From the NCBI GenBank assembly GCA_020851015.1, contig JADZDN010000139.1:1-21011 (forward strand): a stretch of 21,011 bases of DNA, written 5' to 3'. The translations under genes were made by a program, and so were the position numbers. The notes beneath the pieces were generated by a model. It was given only the letters and a program-made list of their open reading frames with translations, did no database searches and had not been told where the DNA came from. The DNA is from Alphaproteobacteria bacterium (GTDB taxonomy: Bacteria; Pseudomonadota; Alphaproteobacteria; JAEULC01). Shown here piece after piece: positions 7,855-14,987 of this stretch (its first letter is position 1; every line of letters begins with the position of its first letter).

Positions 7855-8486
7855 TGCGCGGCCATGGCTTGCGCGTCCGCCGGACCGGCGGCGATCCAGT
7901 CGAGCAGCTGCGGCCCCATCCGGCTGGCGCTGCTGTCGGCCTCCAGATAGGCCCACAGGTCCGATCCGGCGTGCACCAGCAGGCGGCCGCCGGCGGACGG
8001 CCGGCATTCGAAATCGACCGGCCATCGCTGCTTGCCCAGCGTGTTGATCACGCGCGCTCCCGGCGGCGGCGGATTGCAGCCGCGGCCATAGAAGCCGGCG
8101 ACGCCCTTGCGGAACGTCAGGTGCTGCGCGTCGACGCCGCTCCAGACCGGATGGGGCTGTTCCAGGTTCACGCGCAGGTCATCGATCCGATAGCCGGGAA
8201 TCGGCGTGAAATCCCGCAGCTCGTCCATGATCGGATAGGCGACGTGGCCGCAGAACACGATCGTGCCGCCGCTGGCCAGGAAGGCTTCGAGCTGGCCGCG
8301 CTGCCGGGCGAGCAGGCGTTGGTCGGCATGCAGGGTGACGAGCAGCCCGCGATAGCGCGCCAGGTCGATGCGCGGCAGGTCGTGCATCGGCGCCGCGTCG
8401 ACGCGCCCCCCCAGGTCGGGGCGGCGCAGCAGCACGTTGACGCCGCCCTCGGTCTGCTCGCAATCTAGCAGCAGCGCGTCGATCAT
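7851..8486 (-). CDS. ThuA/class I amidotransferase-like protein (first of tandem pair)
   Basis: 211 aa. Predicted alpha/beta protein with strands at MIDALLLDCE, YRGLLVTLHAD, GGTIVFCGH and GGRLLVHAG. The IVFCGH segment (76-81) sits where class I amidotransferase-like folds carry their active-site elbow, so C79 and H81 are candidates for catalysis or metal binding, but there is no full Cys-His-Glu triad that I can assign. PHPVWSGVD (111-119) is the segment shared with the next gene. The ATG at 8486 overlaps the stop of the binding-protein gene by 4 bp, and its own stop overlaps the next ATG, so three genes are translationally coupled. I recognise the fold type only; the specific function is not known. 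Confidence 0.75.
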   Translation of the reverse strand: MIDALLLDCEQTEGGVNVLLRRPDLGGRVDAAPMHDLPRIDLARYRGLLVTLHADQRLLARQRGQLEAFLASGGTIVFCGHVAYPIMDELRDFTPIPGYRIDDLRVNLEQPHPVWSGVDAQHLTFRKGVAGFYGRGCNPPPPGARVINTLGKQRWPVDFECRPSAGGRLLVHAGSDLWAYLEADSSASRMGPQLLDWIAAGPADAQAMAAQ

Positions 8487-9442
8487 CCGGCGAAGGCCAT
8501 CGGGTGGATCAACTCGCGCTTCAGGTCGATCGCGCGCGGGATCATCTTGTTGTCCAGCATGAAGCGCTGGTCGGCCTCGAGGTTGGCGACATCGGCCTCG
8601 GTGATGCGCGGCGAGAAGTCGTACCAGGGCAGCATCCGGCGCGCCTCGGCCATCGAGATCTTCTGCTCGTCGGCGGCGATCTGCAGGGCCTGATCGGTCT
8701 CCTGCTTGAGGAAGGCAAGCGACTCGCCATTGGCCGCCAGGTAGCGATCGACCAGTTCGGGGTATTGCTGCAGGAAAGCCTCCCGCACGGCGATGACCGA
8801 GGTGGGCACCAGCAGGCCGTCTGCGGTGGCGATGACGCGGCCGCCCGCGTTCTCCACCGCGAACATGTGATTGCCGGCCAGCGTGGCGGCGTCGATGCTG
8901 CCCGCCAAGAGCGCGGCGCGCGCGGCCGGCAGGTCCATGTTGATGTACTGCACGTCGTCGAGCTTCAGGCCCTTCGACACCAGCGCTGCGGCGAGGGTCT
9001 GGTTGAGCGTGGTGCCCACGGGCCCGCCCACGCGCTTGCCCTTCAGGCCCTCGATGTCGGCCGGGCCGTTGGCCATGGTCATGATGGCGAAGGCCTTGGG
9101 CGAGCGGCTGAACGCGCCCACCACCTTGACCGGCACGCCGTTGACGCGCCCGAGGATCGCCGAGGCGCCGCCCAGCACGCTGGCGATGTCGACCGCGCCG
9201 GCCGCGATCGCCTGGATCTGCTGCGCGCCCGAGGTGATCTCCGGGTATTCGACCTGGATGCCTTGGGCCTGGAACGCCTTGTCGAGGATGCCGCGCTTGC
9301 GCGCGACGATCGTGGGCACGTTGAACGGCGCGGTCACGTAGGTGACGCGGATCGACTTGGGCGCGGTCTGCGCCAGCGACGGGCGGGCCGCGATCAGGGC
9401 AAGGCCGGCGGCGAGCGCGGCGCGACGGGTGAGCATGCTCAT
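8483..9442 (-). CDS. ABC transporter substrate-binding protein, NitT/TauT (SsuA-like) type
   Basis: 319 aa. A periplasmic binding protein of the nitrate/sulfonate/taurine group. The N-terminus MSMLTRRAALAAGLALIAARPSLAQ is an export signal with an RR pair before the hydrophobic core, so Tat export is possible; cleavage near residue 24. Family features: PFNVPTIVARKRGILDKAF (39-57), the GAVDIASVLGG strand (82-92), LKGKRVGGPVGTTLNQTLAAALVSKGL and AGSIDAATLAGNHM. Ligands for this family range from sulfonates to thiamine precursors and aromatic acids, so the substrate is not predictable. A strong ribosome binding site, GAAGGAG, ends 5 nt before the ATG. It follows the ATPase gene by 14 bp and overlaps the next gene by an ATGA. 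Confidence 0.92.
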   Translation of the reverse strand: MSMLTRRAALAAGLALIAARPSLAQTAPKSIRVTYVTAPFNVPTIVARKRGILDKAFQAQGIQVEYPEITSGAQQIQAIAAGAVDIASVLGGASAILGRVNGVPVKVVGAFSRSPKAFAIMTMANGPADIEGLKGKRVGGPVGTTLNQTLAAALVSKGLKLDDVQYINMDLPAARAALLAGSIDAATLAGNHMFAVENAGGRVIATADGLLVPTSVIAVREAFLQQYPELVDRYLAANGESLAFLKQETDQALQIAADEQKISMAEARRMLPWYDFSPRITEADVANLEADQRFMLDNKMIPRAIDLKRELIHPMAFAG

Positions 9443-9456
9443 CGGAACTCCTTCTG

Positions 9457-10209
9457 TCAGGCGGGAACGGACTCGCCGGTTACGCGCGCCAGGATGCGCT
9501 CGCGCAGGCGAAGCAGTTGCGGATCGACGGGATCGCGCGGATGCGGGCGGTCCACGGCCAGGTCGTCGACGATGCGGCCGTGCTCCATCACCAGCACGCG
9601 CTCGGCCAGGATCGCGGCTTCCTCGACGTCATGGGTGACGAACAGGATGGTGGGGCGCTTGGCCAGCCAGATGCGCACCAGTTCGCGCTGCAGCGTGCGG
9701 CGGGTGAAGGCATCGAGCGCGCCGAACGGCTCGTCCATCAGGATTACGTCGGCGCCGATCGCCAGCGCGCGGGCCACGGCGGCGCGCTGCGCCATGCCGC
9801 CCGAGAGCTGCTCGGGCCGCGCGTCGCGGAACGCCGTCAACCCGACCAGCGCGAGCGCGTCGTCGATGACCGCGCGGACCGCGTCTTCGTCGCGCTCGGC
9901 GTGCAGCGCCAGGCGCACGTTCTCGGCGACCGTCAGCCAGGGCATCAGCCGCGGTTCCTGGAACACCATGCCGACGGGACGCCGGGCCGTGTCGCCGTCG
10001 CGCGCGCCGCGACGGCGGATATGGCCGCCGCTCGGCTCGTCCAGCCCGGCGATCAGGCGCAGCAGCGTGGTCTTGCCGCAACCGCTGCGCCCGACCATGG
10101 CGGTCAGGCTGCCGGCCGCCAGCGACAGCGACACCCCGTCGAGCGCGCGCACCGCGTGCGCGCCCAGGGCGTAGTGCTTGCGCAAACCCAGGATCTCAAG
10201 CACGGCCAA
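9457..10209 (-). CDS. ABC transporter ATP-binding protein, NitT/TauT (SsuB-like) type
   Basis: 250 aa. The cytoplasmic ATPase that powers the importer. Complete set of motifs: Walker A GRSGCGKTT (40-48), Q-loop FQEPRLMPW (83-91), signature LSGGMAQR (135-142), Walker B VILMDEP (155-161), D-loop GALD (163-166) and the switch histidine in VTHD (191-194). The PRLMPWLTVAENV stretch is characteristic of the SsuB/TauB group. The gene starts 14 bp inside the end of the permease gene, so the two are translationally coupled. Confidence 0.95.
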   Translation of the reverse strand: MAVLEILGLRKHYALGAHAVRALDGVSLSLAAGSLTAMVGRSGCGKTTLLRLIAGLDEPSGGHIRRRGARDGDTARRPVGMVFQEPRLMPWLTVAENVRLALHAERDEDAVRAVIDDALALVGLTAFRDARPEQLSGGMAQRAAVARALAIGADVILMDEPFGALDAFTRRTLQRELVRIWLAKRPTILFVTHDVEEAAILAERVLVMEHGRIVDDLAVDRPHPRDPVDPQLLRLRERILARVTGESVPA

Positions 10210-11014
10210 GCTCCGCCGCGTCGCGGATCCAGGGCGCCAGGCGCCTCGTCAACACACGGCCGACGCGGTCGAGCGCCACGCCCAGGATGCCGATGGCCAG
10301 GATGCCCACCAGCACGATGTCGGTGCGCGCGAGCTGCTCGGCGTTGACGATCATGTAGCCGAGGCCGGAGGAGGCGGCGATCAGCTCGGCGCCCACCAGC
10401 GCGCGCCAGGAATAGCCGAAGCCCAGGCGCAGCCCGACCACGATCGACGGCATCGCGGCGGGCAGCACGATGCGCCGGACGATTTCTCGCCGCGGCAGGC
10501 CGCAGACCCGTCCGACCTCGATCAGCTTGGGATCGCACTGCGCAATCCCGCCGGCGGCGCTGAGAAAGATGGGAAAGAACGCGGCCAGGATGATGACCGC
10601 CAGCTTCTGCGCCTCGCCGATGCCGAGCCACAGGATCAGCAGCGGAATCAGCGCCAGGGGCGGCACGTGGCGCAGGAACTCGACGACGGGGTCGAGGGCC
10701 CGCGCGAGCCCCGGCCACAGACCGAACGCGATCGCGAGCGGCAGGGCCAGCAGGCTCGCGCCCGCGAAGCCGCCCGCGATCCGTGCCAGGCTGACCAGCA
10801 GATGACGCAGCAAGGTTCCGTCGGCGATCAGGTCGACCGCCGCCAGGGCGACGGTGAACGGCGAGGGCAACAGGAAGCTCGGCGCCAGCCCCAGCGCCGT
10901 CGCGGTCCACCATGCCGCCAGCAGCGCCAGCGACACGGCCAGGCCGGTCGGCAGCCGGCGCGCCGGCCGGGGCGCCAGGGCATTCGCCGGACTGTATATG
11001 CGACTTACTCGCAT
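10196..11014 (-). CDS. ABC transporter permease, NitT/TauT (SsuC-like) type
   Basis: 272 aa from the ATG at 11014. Integral membrane subunit with about six segments (roughly 24-44, 80-103, 114-133, 137-155, 190-212, 232-252). The EAA loop that docks the ATPase is EVGRVCGLPRREIVRRIVLPAAMP (166-189), and PSFLLPSPFTV (45-55) is typical of SsuC/TauC proteins. It is the first gene of the importer-MttB operon. The start is doubtful: codons 1-7 from 11014 lie inside the operator-like hexamer array at 10994-11018. If 11014 is used, the leader must be very short or absent. A GTG at codon 27 is a possible but poorer choice because it cuts into the first membrane segment. Confidence 0.9.
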   Translation of the reverse strand: MRVSRIYSPANALAPRPARRLPTGLAVSLALLAAWWTATALGLAPSFLLPSPFTVALAAVDLIADGTLLRHLLVSLARIAGGFAGASLLALPLAIAFGLWPGLARALDPVVEFLRHVPPLALIPLLILWLGIGEAQKLAVIILAAFFPIFLSAAGGIAQCDPKLIEVGRVCGLPRREIVRRIVLPAAMPSIVVGLRLGFGYSWRALVGAELIAASSGLGYMIVNAEQLARTDIVLVGILAIGILGVALDRVGRVLTRRLAPWIRDAAELGRA

Positions 11015-11018
11015 TTGC
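10994..11018. promoter_or_regulatory. Fur-type hexamer array at the start of the importer-MttB operon
   Basis: Plus strand hexamers GTATAT, GCGACT, T, ACTCGC, ATTTGC give a 6-6-1-6-6 array, with a 17-bp inverted repeat, ATGCGACTTACTCGCAT (10998-11014), at its centre. It shares the GCGACT hexamer, the single spacer base and the ATTTGC hexamer (followed by TA) with the hutW operator, which has the form 6-6-1-6. The resemblance to E. coli Fur boxes alone is modest (10 of 19 in the best register on the minus strand), so the argument rests on likeness to the hutW site. The array covers the annotated start codon of the permease. Confidence 0.55.
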
Positions 11019-11033
11019 TAGGTAAAGCACGCC

Positions 11034-11075
11034 GCACTGCCCCGCCGCAAGGGTTCAGTTGCCGCAGGGCAGTGC
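11034..11075. other. Inverted repeat upstream of the importer operon
   Basis: GCACTGCCC (11034-11042) and GGGCAGTGC (11067-11075) are perfect 9-bp inverted arms around 24 bp, inside which GCAA (11047-11050) and TTGC (11059-11062) form a second short stem. It occupies the 104-bp gap between the dioxygenase stop and the permease. It could be a terminator for the upstream operon or a regulatory structure, but no T-run follows on the minus strand; a T6 run (11084-11079) precedes it instead. Confidence 0.4.
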
Positions 11076-11118
11076 CGGAAAAAAGCTTAAGATACCGAGC
11101 GGTCGCCGACCAACGGGC

Positions 11119-11907
11119 TTAGCCCCAGGCGTAGGCCTGCATGCCCAGGTTGCCGTGGCTGAAGCTGGAATGGAGGCGTCGGCCCGAGGCTGAGCCGCCC
11201 GCGCCCATCGCCGCGAACAGCGGCAGGAAATGCTCGTCGGTCGGATGGGCCATGACGCCGCCGGGGCTGCGCTCGCGGTAGTGCGCCAGCTCGTCGACAG
11301 CCCCCTCCGCCACCCGTGCATCCAGCCAATCGGCGAAACCGACGGCCCAGTCCTCGGGCTTGGCGTCGCCCCAGCGCAGCGCGCGCAGATTGTGGATCGC
11401 GCTTCCGCTTCCCAGCACCAGCACGCCATCGCGGCGCAGCGGGGCGAGCGCGCGGCCGATCGCCAGGTGGTGCGCCGCACCGGCCTGGGGCTGCACGGAA
11501 AGCTGCAGCACCGGCACATCGGCGTCCGGATACATCACCTTCATGGGAACCCAGGCGCCGTGGTCCAGCCCCTGGCGCGGATCGACGGCGCAGCTAAAGC
11601 CGGCCTCGCCAAGCGCATCGCGGACGCGCGTGGCCAGCGCCGGCGCGCCCGGCGCCGGATAGCGCATCGCGTAGAGCGCGCGCGGGAAACCGTAGAAGTC
11701 GTGGATCGTCTCGGGCCGGTCCGCGGCCGACACGCTGGGCGCGGCGGTCTCCCAGTGCGCGGAGACGCAGACGACGGCGCTCGGCCGGCCGAGCTGCGCG
11801 CCGAGGCCCGAAAGGAACGCAACGGCCGGCCCGCCTTCCAGCAGCAGGGTCGGCGCTCCATGCGACACGAAGACGGCCGGCGGCGCGCCGGCGGCGGGAA
11901 ACGTCAT
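11119..11907 (-). CDS. DODA-type extradiol ring-opening dioxygenase (YgiD-like)
   Basis: 262 aa, normal for this family. A LigB-fold protein related to 4,5-DOPA dioxygenase and E. coli YgiD, which open catechol-type rings between carbons using a metal bound by histidines. Visible are FVSHGAPT with H16, VSAHWE with H51, the central LDHGAWVPMKVMYP (114-127) with H116, and the C-terminal HPTDEHFLPLFAAMGA (221-236) supplying further histidines. The natural substrate cannot be read from sequence. The ATG at 11907 overlaps the stop of the DUF2336 gene (ATGA), so it is the last gene of the GGDEF-DUF2336 operon, an unexpected place for an aromatic dioxygenase. Confidence 0.92.
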   Translation of the reverse strand: MTFPAAGAPPAVFVSHGAPTLLLEGGPAVAFLSGLGAQLGRPSAVVCVSAHWETAAPSVSAADRPETIHDFYGFPRALYAMRYPAPGAPALATRVRDALGEAGFSCAVDPRQGLDHGAWVPMKVMYPDADVPVLQLSVQPQAGAAHHLAIGRALAPLRRDGVLVLGSGSAIHNLRALRWGDAKPEDWAVGFADWLDARVAEGAVDELAHYRERSPGGVMAHPTDEHFLPLFAAMGAGGSASGRRLHSSFSHGNLGMQAYAWG

Positions 11908-13184
11908 CCCTTGCCCAGGCCCTCGATGAACTCGATCTGCCAGTCCATATCGGCCTTGCTGAGCGGAAACTCAACCCCGTTGCGGGCGCGCAGGACCTGT
12001 TGCGGCGGGATGCCCGCCATGCGCATCTGCAGCTGCGTTGCCAGCCGCATCGTGAAGCCGCATTTCCATGTCAGCGAAACCACGCCCTTGGCGCTGCGCA
12101 GCGTGAACAGGTGCTCGATGGTGCGCTGGTTGATGCCGGACCGCACGGCCAGCGCGGCCAGGGCGAAGGGCCGCTCGCCGGTGTTGACGGCGCGCAGCAC
12201 GGCGTCCTCGTCCAGCTCGCCCTTCTGGTGCATCGCTGCCGCGCGTTCCTGGGCGGTCTCGGCTCCGACCTGCTTGCCTTCCGGGCGCGCCGCGGCCGCG
12301 TCCCGCTCCAGCCGCTTGTCCACCTCGGCGGCCAGCGCCGTCGCGGTGGCCGGATCCAGGTCGCTGCGGTCGCGCAGCACGCTCAGCAGCGAATCCGCGA
12401 CGAAGCGCGAGATGCGCCTGACCATTCCGGCCGGCAATTGCGGCCGGCGCACCAGCGGCTCGTGCCAGGCTTCGTGCCGCGGCGCCTTGTCGACGATGCG
12501 GTTCAGCGTCTCCTCGCGGATCTGCGCGCTGGCGTTGCCCAGCAGCGCGGCGACGGCGTCGACGTCGTCGGCGCCCGCAATCGCGTCGGCGACGCGACCG
12601 CCGACCTTCGCGCGACGCGAGATCGCGTTCAAGGCGCCCTGGGCCGGTCCGGCGGCGATGATTTCGATCAGGTCGTCTTCCGACAGCAGCGGCGAGAATT
12701 CCAGCACCGGCGCGGCGACGGCGAGTTCGGCGTCGCGCGCCAGCCGGCCGATCACTTCGGCCGGCGCCTGCGCCATGCTCTTCAGCGACTCGGCCAGGAT
12801 CCGCCGGACATGCGTGGCCTGGTCGCTCGCCAGCTTCTCCAGCACCTGCACGGTGGTGCGATAGACCGTATCCTGCTCGTCGCGGCTGAGATGCGGCAGC
12901 ACCCGCGCGATCTTCGCGGCCAAGCTTTCGCGCACCCCCGGATCGCTGTCGCCGGCCAGCACCAGGTCGGCCTGGCGCGGCGTGGCGGGGTTGGACGCGA
13001 TGGCGCGGCGCACTTCCACCGCGGGATCGGCGGTCAGGAAATAGAGGATCTCCGGCAGCGACGATTCCGACTCGGCCAGGCGCTGGCGGTCCGCCGCGTC
13101 CTTGCTGCGGGCCAGGCGCTTGGCTTCGTCGTAGCTGGGATCGGCCGCGGCCGGGCCCGGCGCCGAACGCGCAGCGGCGCTCAT
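11904..13184 (-). CDS. DUF2336 protein with HEAT-like repeats
   Basis: 426 aa. The protein has repeated alpha-helical units such as DPAVEVRRAIASNPATP and DSDPGVRESLAAKIARVLPHLS, typical of the DUF2336 family found mainly in alphaproteobacteria, and a well-conserved C-terminus (GINQRTIEHLFTLRSAKGVVSLTWKCG, then AQLQMRMAGI-like and GVEFPLSKADMDWQIEFI). No enzyme motif is visible; a protein-protein interaction role is likely. Although the frame stays open to 13826, the part beyond 13184 is a shadow of the GGDEF gene. The ATG at 13184 overlaps the GGDEF stop (ATGA) and its own stop overlaps the dioxygenase start. Coupling to a diguanylate cyclase hints at signalling, but this is inference. Confidence 0.85.
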   Translation of the reverse strand: MSAAARSAPGPAAADPSYDEAKRLARSKDAADRQRLAESESSLPEILYFLTADPAVEVRRAIASNPATPRQADLVLAGDSDPGVRESLAAKIARVLPHLSRDEQDTVYRTTVQVLEKLASDQATHVRRILAESLKSMAQAPAEVIGRLARDAELAVAAPVLEFSPLLSEDDLIEIIAAGPAQGALNAISRRAKVGGRVADAIAGADDVDAVAALLGNASAQIREETLNRIVDKAPRHEAWHEPLVRRPQLPAGMVRRISRFVADSLLSVLRDRSDLDPATATALAAEVDKRLERDAAAARPEGKQVGAETAQERAAAMHQKGELDEDAVLRAVNTGERPFALAALAVRSGINQRTIEHLFTLRSAKGVVSLTWKCGFTMRLATQLQMRMAGIPPQQVLRARNGVEFPLSKADMDWQIEFIEGLGKG

Positions 13185-14851
13185 GCAGCCCGTCCCGGCT
13201 CGACGCCAAAGGCCAGCGCCATCACGACCCGGCCCTTGCCGCCGTGCTTGCCGCGATACATCGCGCCGTCGGCGCGGCCGATCAGCGCTTCCGCCGTCTC
13301 GCCGCTCGACGGATCGAACACGGCCACGCCCAAGGACAGGCCCAGCGGCCGCGCCGGATCGACGTCGAAGCGGCGGAGCTCGGCCGCGTCGGCGATCAGC
13401 CGCGTGGCGCGCGATTTGGCGCCACGCTCGTCGGCATCGGCCAGCCATAGCGCGAACTCGTCGCCGCCCATCCGCGCCACCAGGTCGGTCGGCCTGGCCG
13501 TGCGCTGCAGCAGCGCCGCCACGGCCTTCAGCGCGGCGTCGCCGCGGTCGTGGCCGGCGCGGTCGTTGATCTGCTTGAAGTTGTCGAGATCGACATAGAT
13601 CAGCGCCCCGGCGCGCTTGTCGGCCGCCGCGCGCGTGACATGCTGGCGCAGGCGCTCGGCGAAGGCGCGGCGGTTCAACAGCTCGGTCAGCGGATCGGTG
13701 GCCGACAGGCGCTCCAGCGTCTCGCGCTCGGCGATCTCGGCCAGGGCCACGCCGAGCTGGTCGGACACTTTCGCCAGCAGCGCGCGGTCGGCCGGGCTCC
13801 AATCGGGCGCGTCCGCCTGGCGCCACAGCACGATCCGGCCATTCACAAAGCGGCGGTAGCGCGCATCGGCGGCGATCACGGCGATGGAGCCGCCGGCAAG
13901 CGAATGCGGATCCGATGCGGCCATGCCGTCATCGTCGACTCCCGCCGGCAGCAATCCGACGCCGGCGCATCGCCACAGCGTTCCGTCGTCGCGCGCGCGA
14001 TAGAGGCGGCAGCCCGCGGCCGACAGCGCCGGCACGATCGCCGCGCAAGCCGATTCCAGGATTGCCTTCGGCTCGATTGCCTCGCGCATCGCCGCCAGGA
14101 TGTGTCCCAGTACGCTGGCGGCCTGCAGCGCCTGCGCCAGGTCGGCTTCGCGCAGCCGCTCCTCCGTCACGTCGCGGCACATGCCGCGCACGCCGGTGCG
14201 CCGGCCCTCGGCATCGAAGATGGGCCGGGCGACGGCGGTCAGGCAGCGCGGCCGCCGCTCGGCGTCCAGTGCCCAGAATTCGGTGCCGTCCACCGGCTCG
14301 GCGGAATCGAAGGGCAGCGGCGCGCCGGCGGTCTGCGGATCGATCATGAACTCCGCCGGCCGCCGGCCGATCATGCCGTTCGCGGCGAAGCCCAGCACCC
14401 GCTGCGGGTTGACGAACACGAACGCGCCCGCGGCATCGGTCTCCCAGGCGAAGTCGCTCGACATCTCGACCAGATCGCGAAAGCGCAGCCGCGATTCGAT
14501 CAGCGCGTCGCGCAGGTTCTGCTCCATCGTGCATTCCCGCGCCAGCGCCAGGGTCAGCCCCCCGTCGTCCAGCGGCGCGGTCGACAGCTCGAACCAGCGC
14601 GCCTGGCCCCCCTGGGCGATCCGGACCCGCGCCCGGCCGCCAGCGGCGGGCGCGTGGGCGGCGCGGCGCGCTTCCGCCGCCAGCGCTTGCGCGATCCCGG
14701 CCGCGGCCGCGTTGCAGGCGACCAGCCCGCCCTCAGGGTCAAGCAGGATTCCGGGCTCCGGCAGGGCGCTTAGCATCGACCGCCAGATATCGCCGCGCGG
14801 CACCGGGAGCGGCGGCGCGGCGGCGGGAGGGCTTTGGCTGGGCACAGGCAT
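13181..14851 (-). CDS. Diguanylate cyclase with PAS and GAF-like sensor domains
   Basis: 556 aa. It probably makes cyclic di-GMP from two GTP. The GGDEF motif is intact (462-466, RMGGDEFALWL), and RPTD at 453-456, five residues upstream, is a canonical RxxD inhibitory site, so product feedback is expected. Before it lie a degenerate PAS-like region (about 25-110), a PAS domain with PAC tail (about 122-235: DLVEMSSDFAWETDAAG to GVRGMCRDVTEERL), and a GAF-like domain (about 240-375). No membrane segment is seen, so it should be cytoplasmic. I chose the ATG at 14851; 14911 is possible but adds a Cys- and Pro-rich leader and overlaps the CtrA-like site. It is the first gene of an operon with DUF2336 and the dioxygenase. 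Confidence 0.9.
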   Translation of the reverse strand: MPVPSQSPPAAAPPLPVPRGDIWRSMLSALPEPGILLDPEGGLVACNAAAAGIAQALAAEARRAAHAPAAGGRARVRIAQGGQARWFELSTAPLDDGGLTLALARECTMEQNLRDALIESRLRFRDLVEMSSDFAWETDAAGAFVFVNPQRVLGFAANGMIGRRPAEFMIDPQTAGAPLPFDSAEPVDGTEFWALDAERRPRCLTAVARPIFDAEGRRTGVRGMCRDVTEERLREADLAQALQAASVLGHILAAMREAIEPKAILESACAAIVPALSAAGCRLYRARDDGTLWRCAGVGLLPAGVDDDGMAASDPHSLAGGSIAVIAADARYRRFVNGRIVLWRQADAPDWSPADRALLAKVSDQLGVALAEIAERETLERLSATDPLTELLNRRAFAERLRQHVTRAAADKRAGALIYVDLDNFKQINDRAGHDRGDAALKAVAALLQRTARPTDLVARMGGDEFALWLADADERGAKSRATRLIADAAELRRFDVDPARPLGLSLGVAVFDPSSGETAEALIGRADGAMYRGKHGGKGRVVMALAFGVEPGRAA

Positions 14852-14903
14852 GGGCGACCGGACCGGCGGTAGACAGGCTTGCGCGACTGTAGGAAGGCAT
14901 CGC

Positions 14904-14918
14904 TTAACCATGGGTAAA
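14904..14918. promoter_or_regulatory. CtrA-like binding site between divergent genes
   Basis: TTAACCATGGGTAAA has the form TTAA-N7-TAAA, one base from the CtrA full site TTAA-N7-TTAA, and contains the TTAACCAT half-site. It lies 53 bp upstream of the chosen diguanylate cyclase start and 70 bp upstream of the nucleotidase. CtrA controls cell-cycle, motility and signalling genes in alphaproteobacteria, so it fits the former gene better. One short degenerate motif in one gap is weak evidence. Confidence 0.4.
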
Positions 14919-14952
14919 GAGACGCCGGAACAACGCCTTAAGGCTAGGTCTT

Positions 14953-14968
14953 GCCGGGCTTGCCCGGC
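14953..14968. other. Strong inverted repeat in the nucleotidase leader
   Basis: GCCGGGC-TT-GCCCGGC is a perfect 7-bp inverted repeat 20 bp before the nucleotidase ATG. A 10-bp perfect palindrome, GCCTTAAGGC (14935-14944), lies just upstream. Either could be a protein-binding site or a leader hairpin; the two-base loop makes an operator more likely than an RNA hairpin. Nothing more can be said from the sequence. Confidence 0.35.
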
Positions 14969-14987
14969 CGTGCGAGTTCTAGGGCCC

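Noticed and set aside
8504..10174. 556-codon open frame on the plus strand
   Set aside because: It is antisense to the binding protein and ATPase genes, rich in Arg, Gly and Asp, with no motif.
11230..13598. Two long plus-strand open frames (11230-12864, 12000-13598)
   Set aside because: They are antisense to the dioxygenase, DUF2336 and GGDEF genes, and their translations are low-complexity shadow.
13184..13826. Extension of the DUF2336 gene to 640 codons
   Set aside because: The extra part overlaps the GGDEF gene in another frame, and the ATG at 13184 forms an ATGA junction typical of this window.
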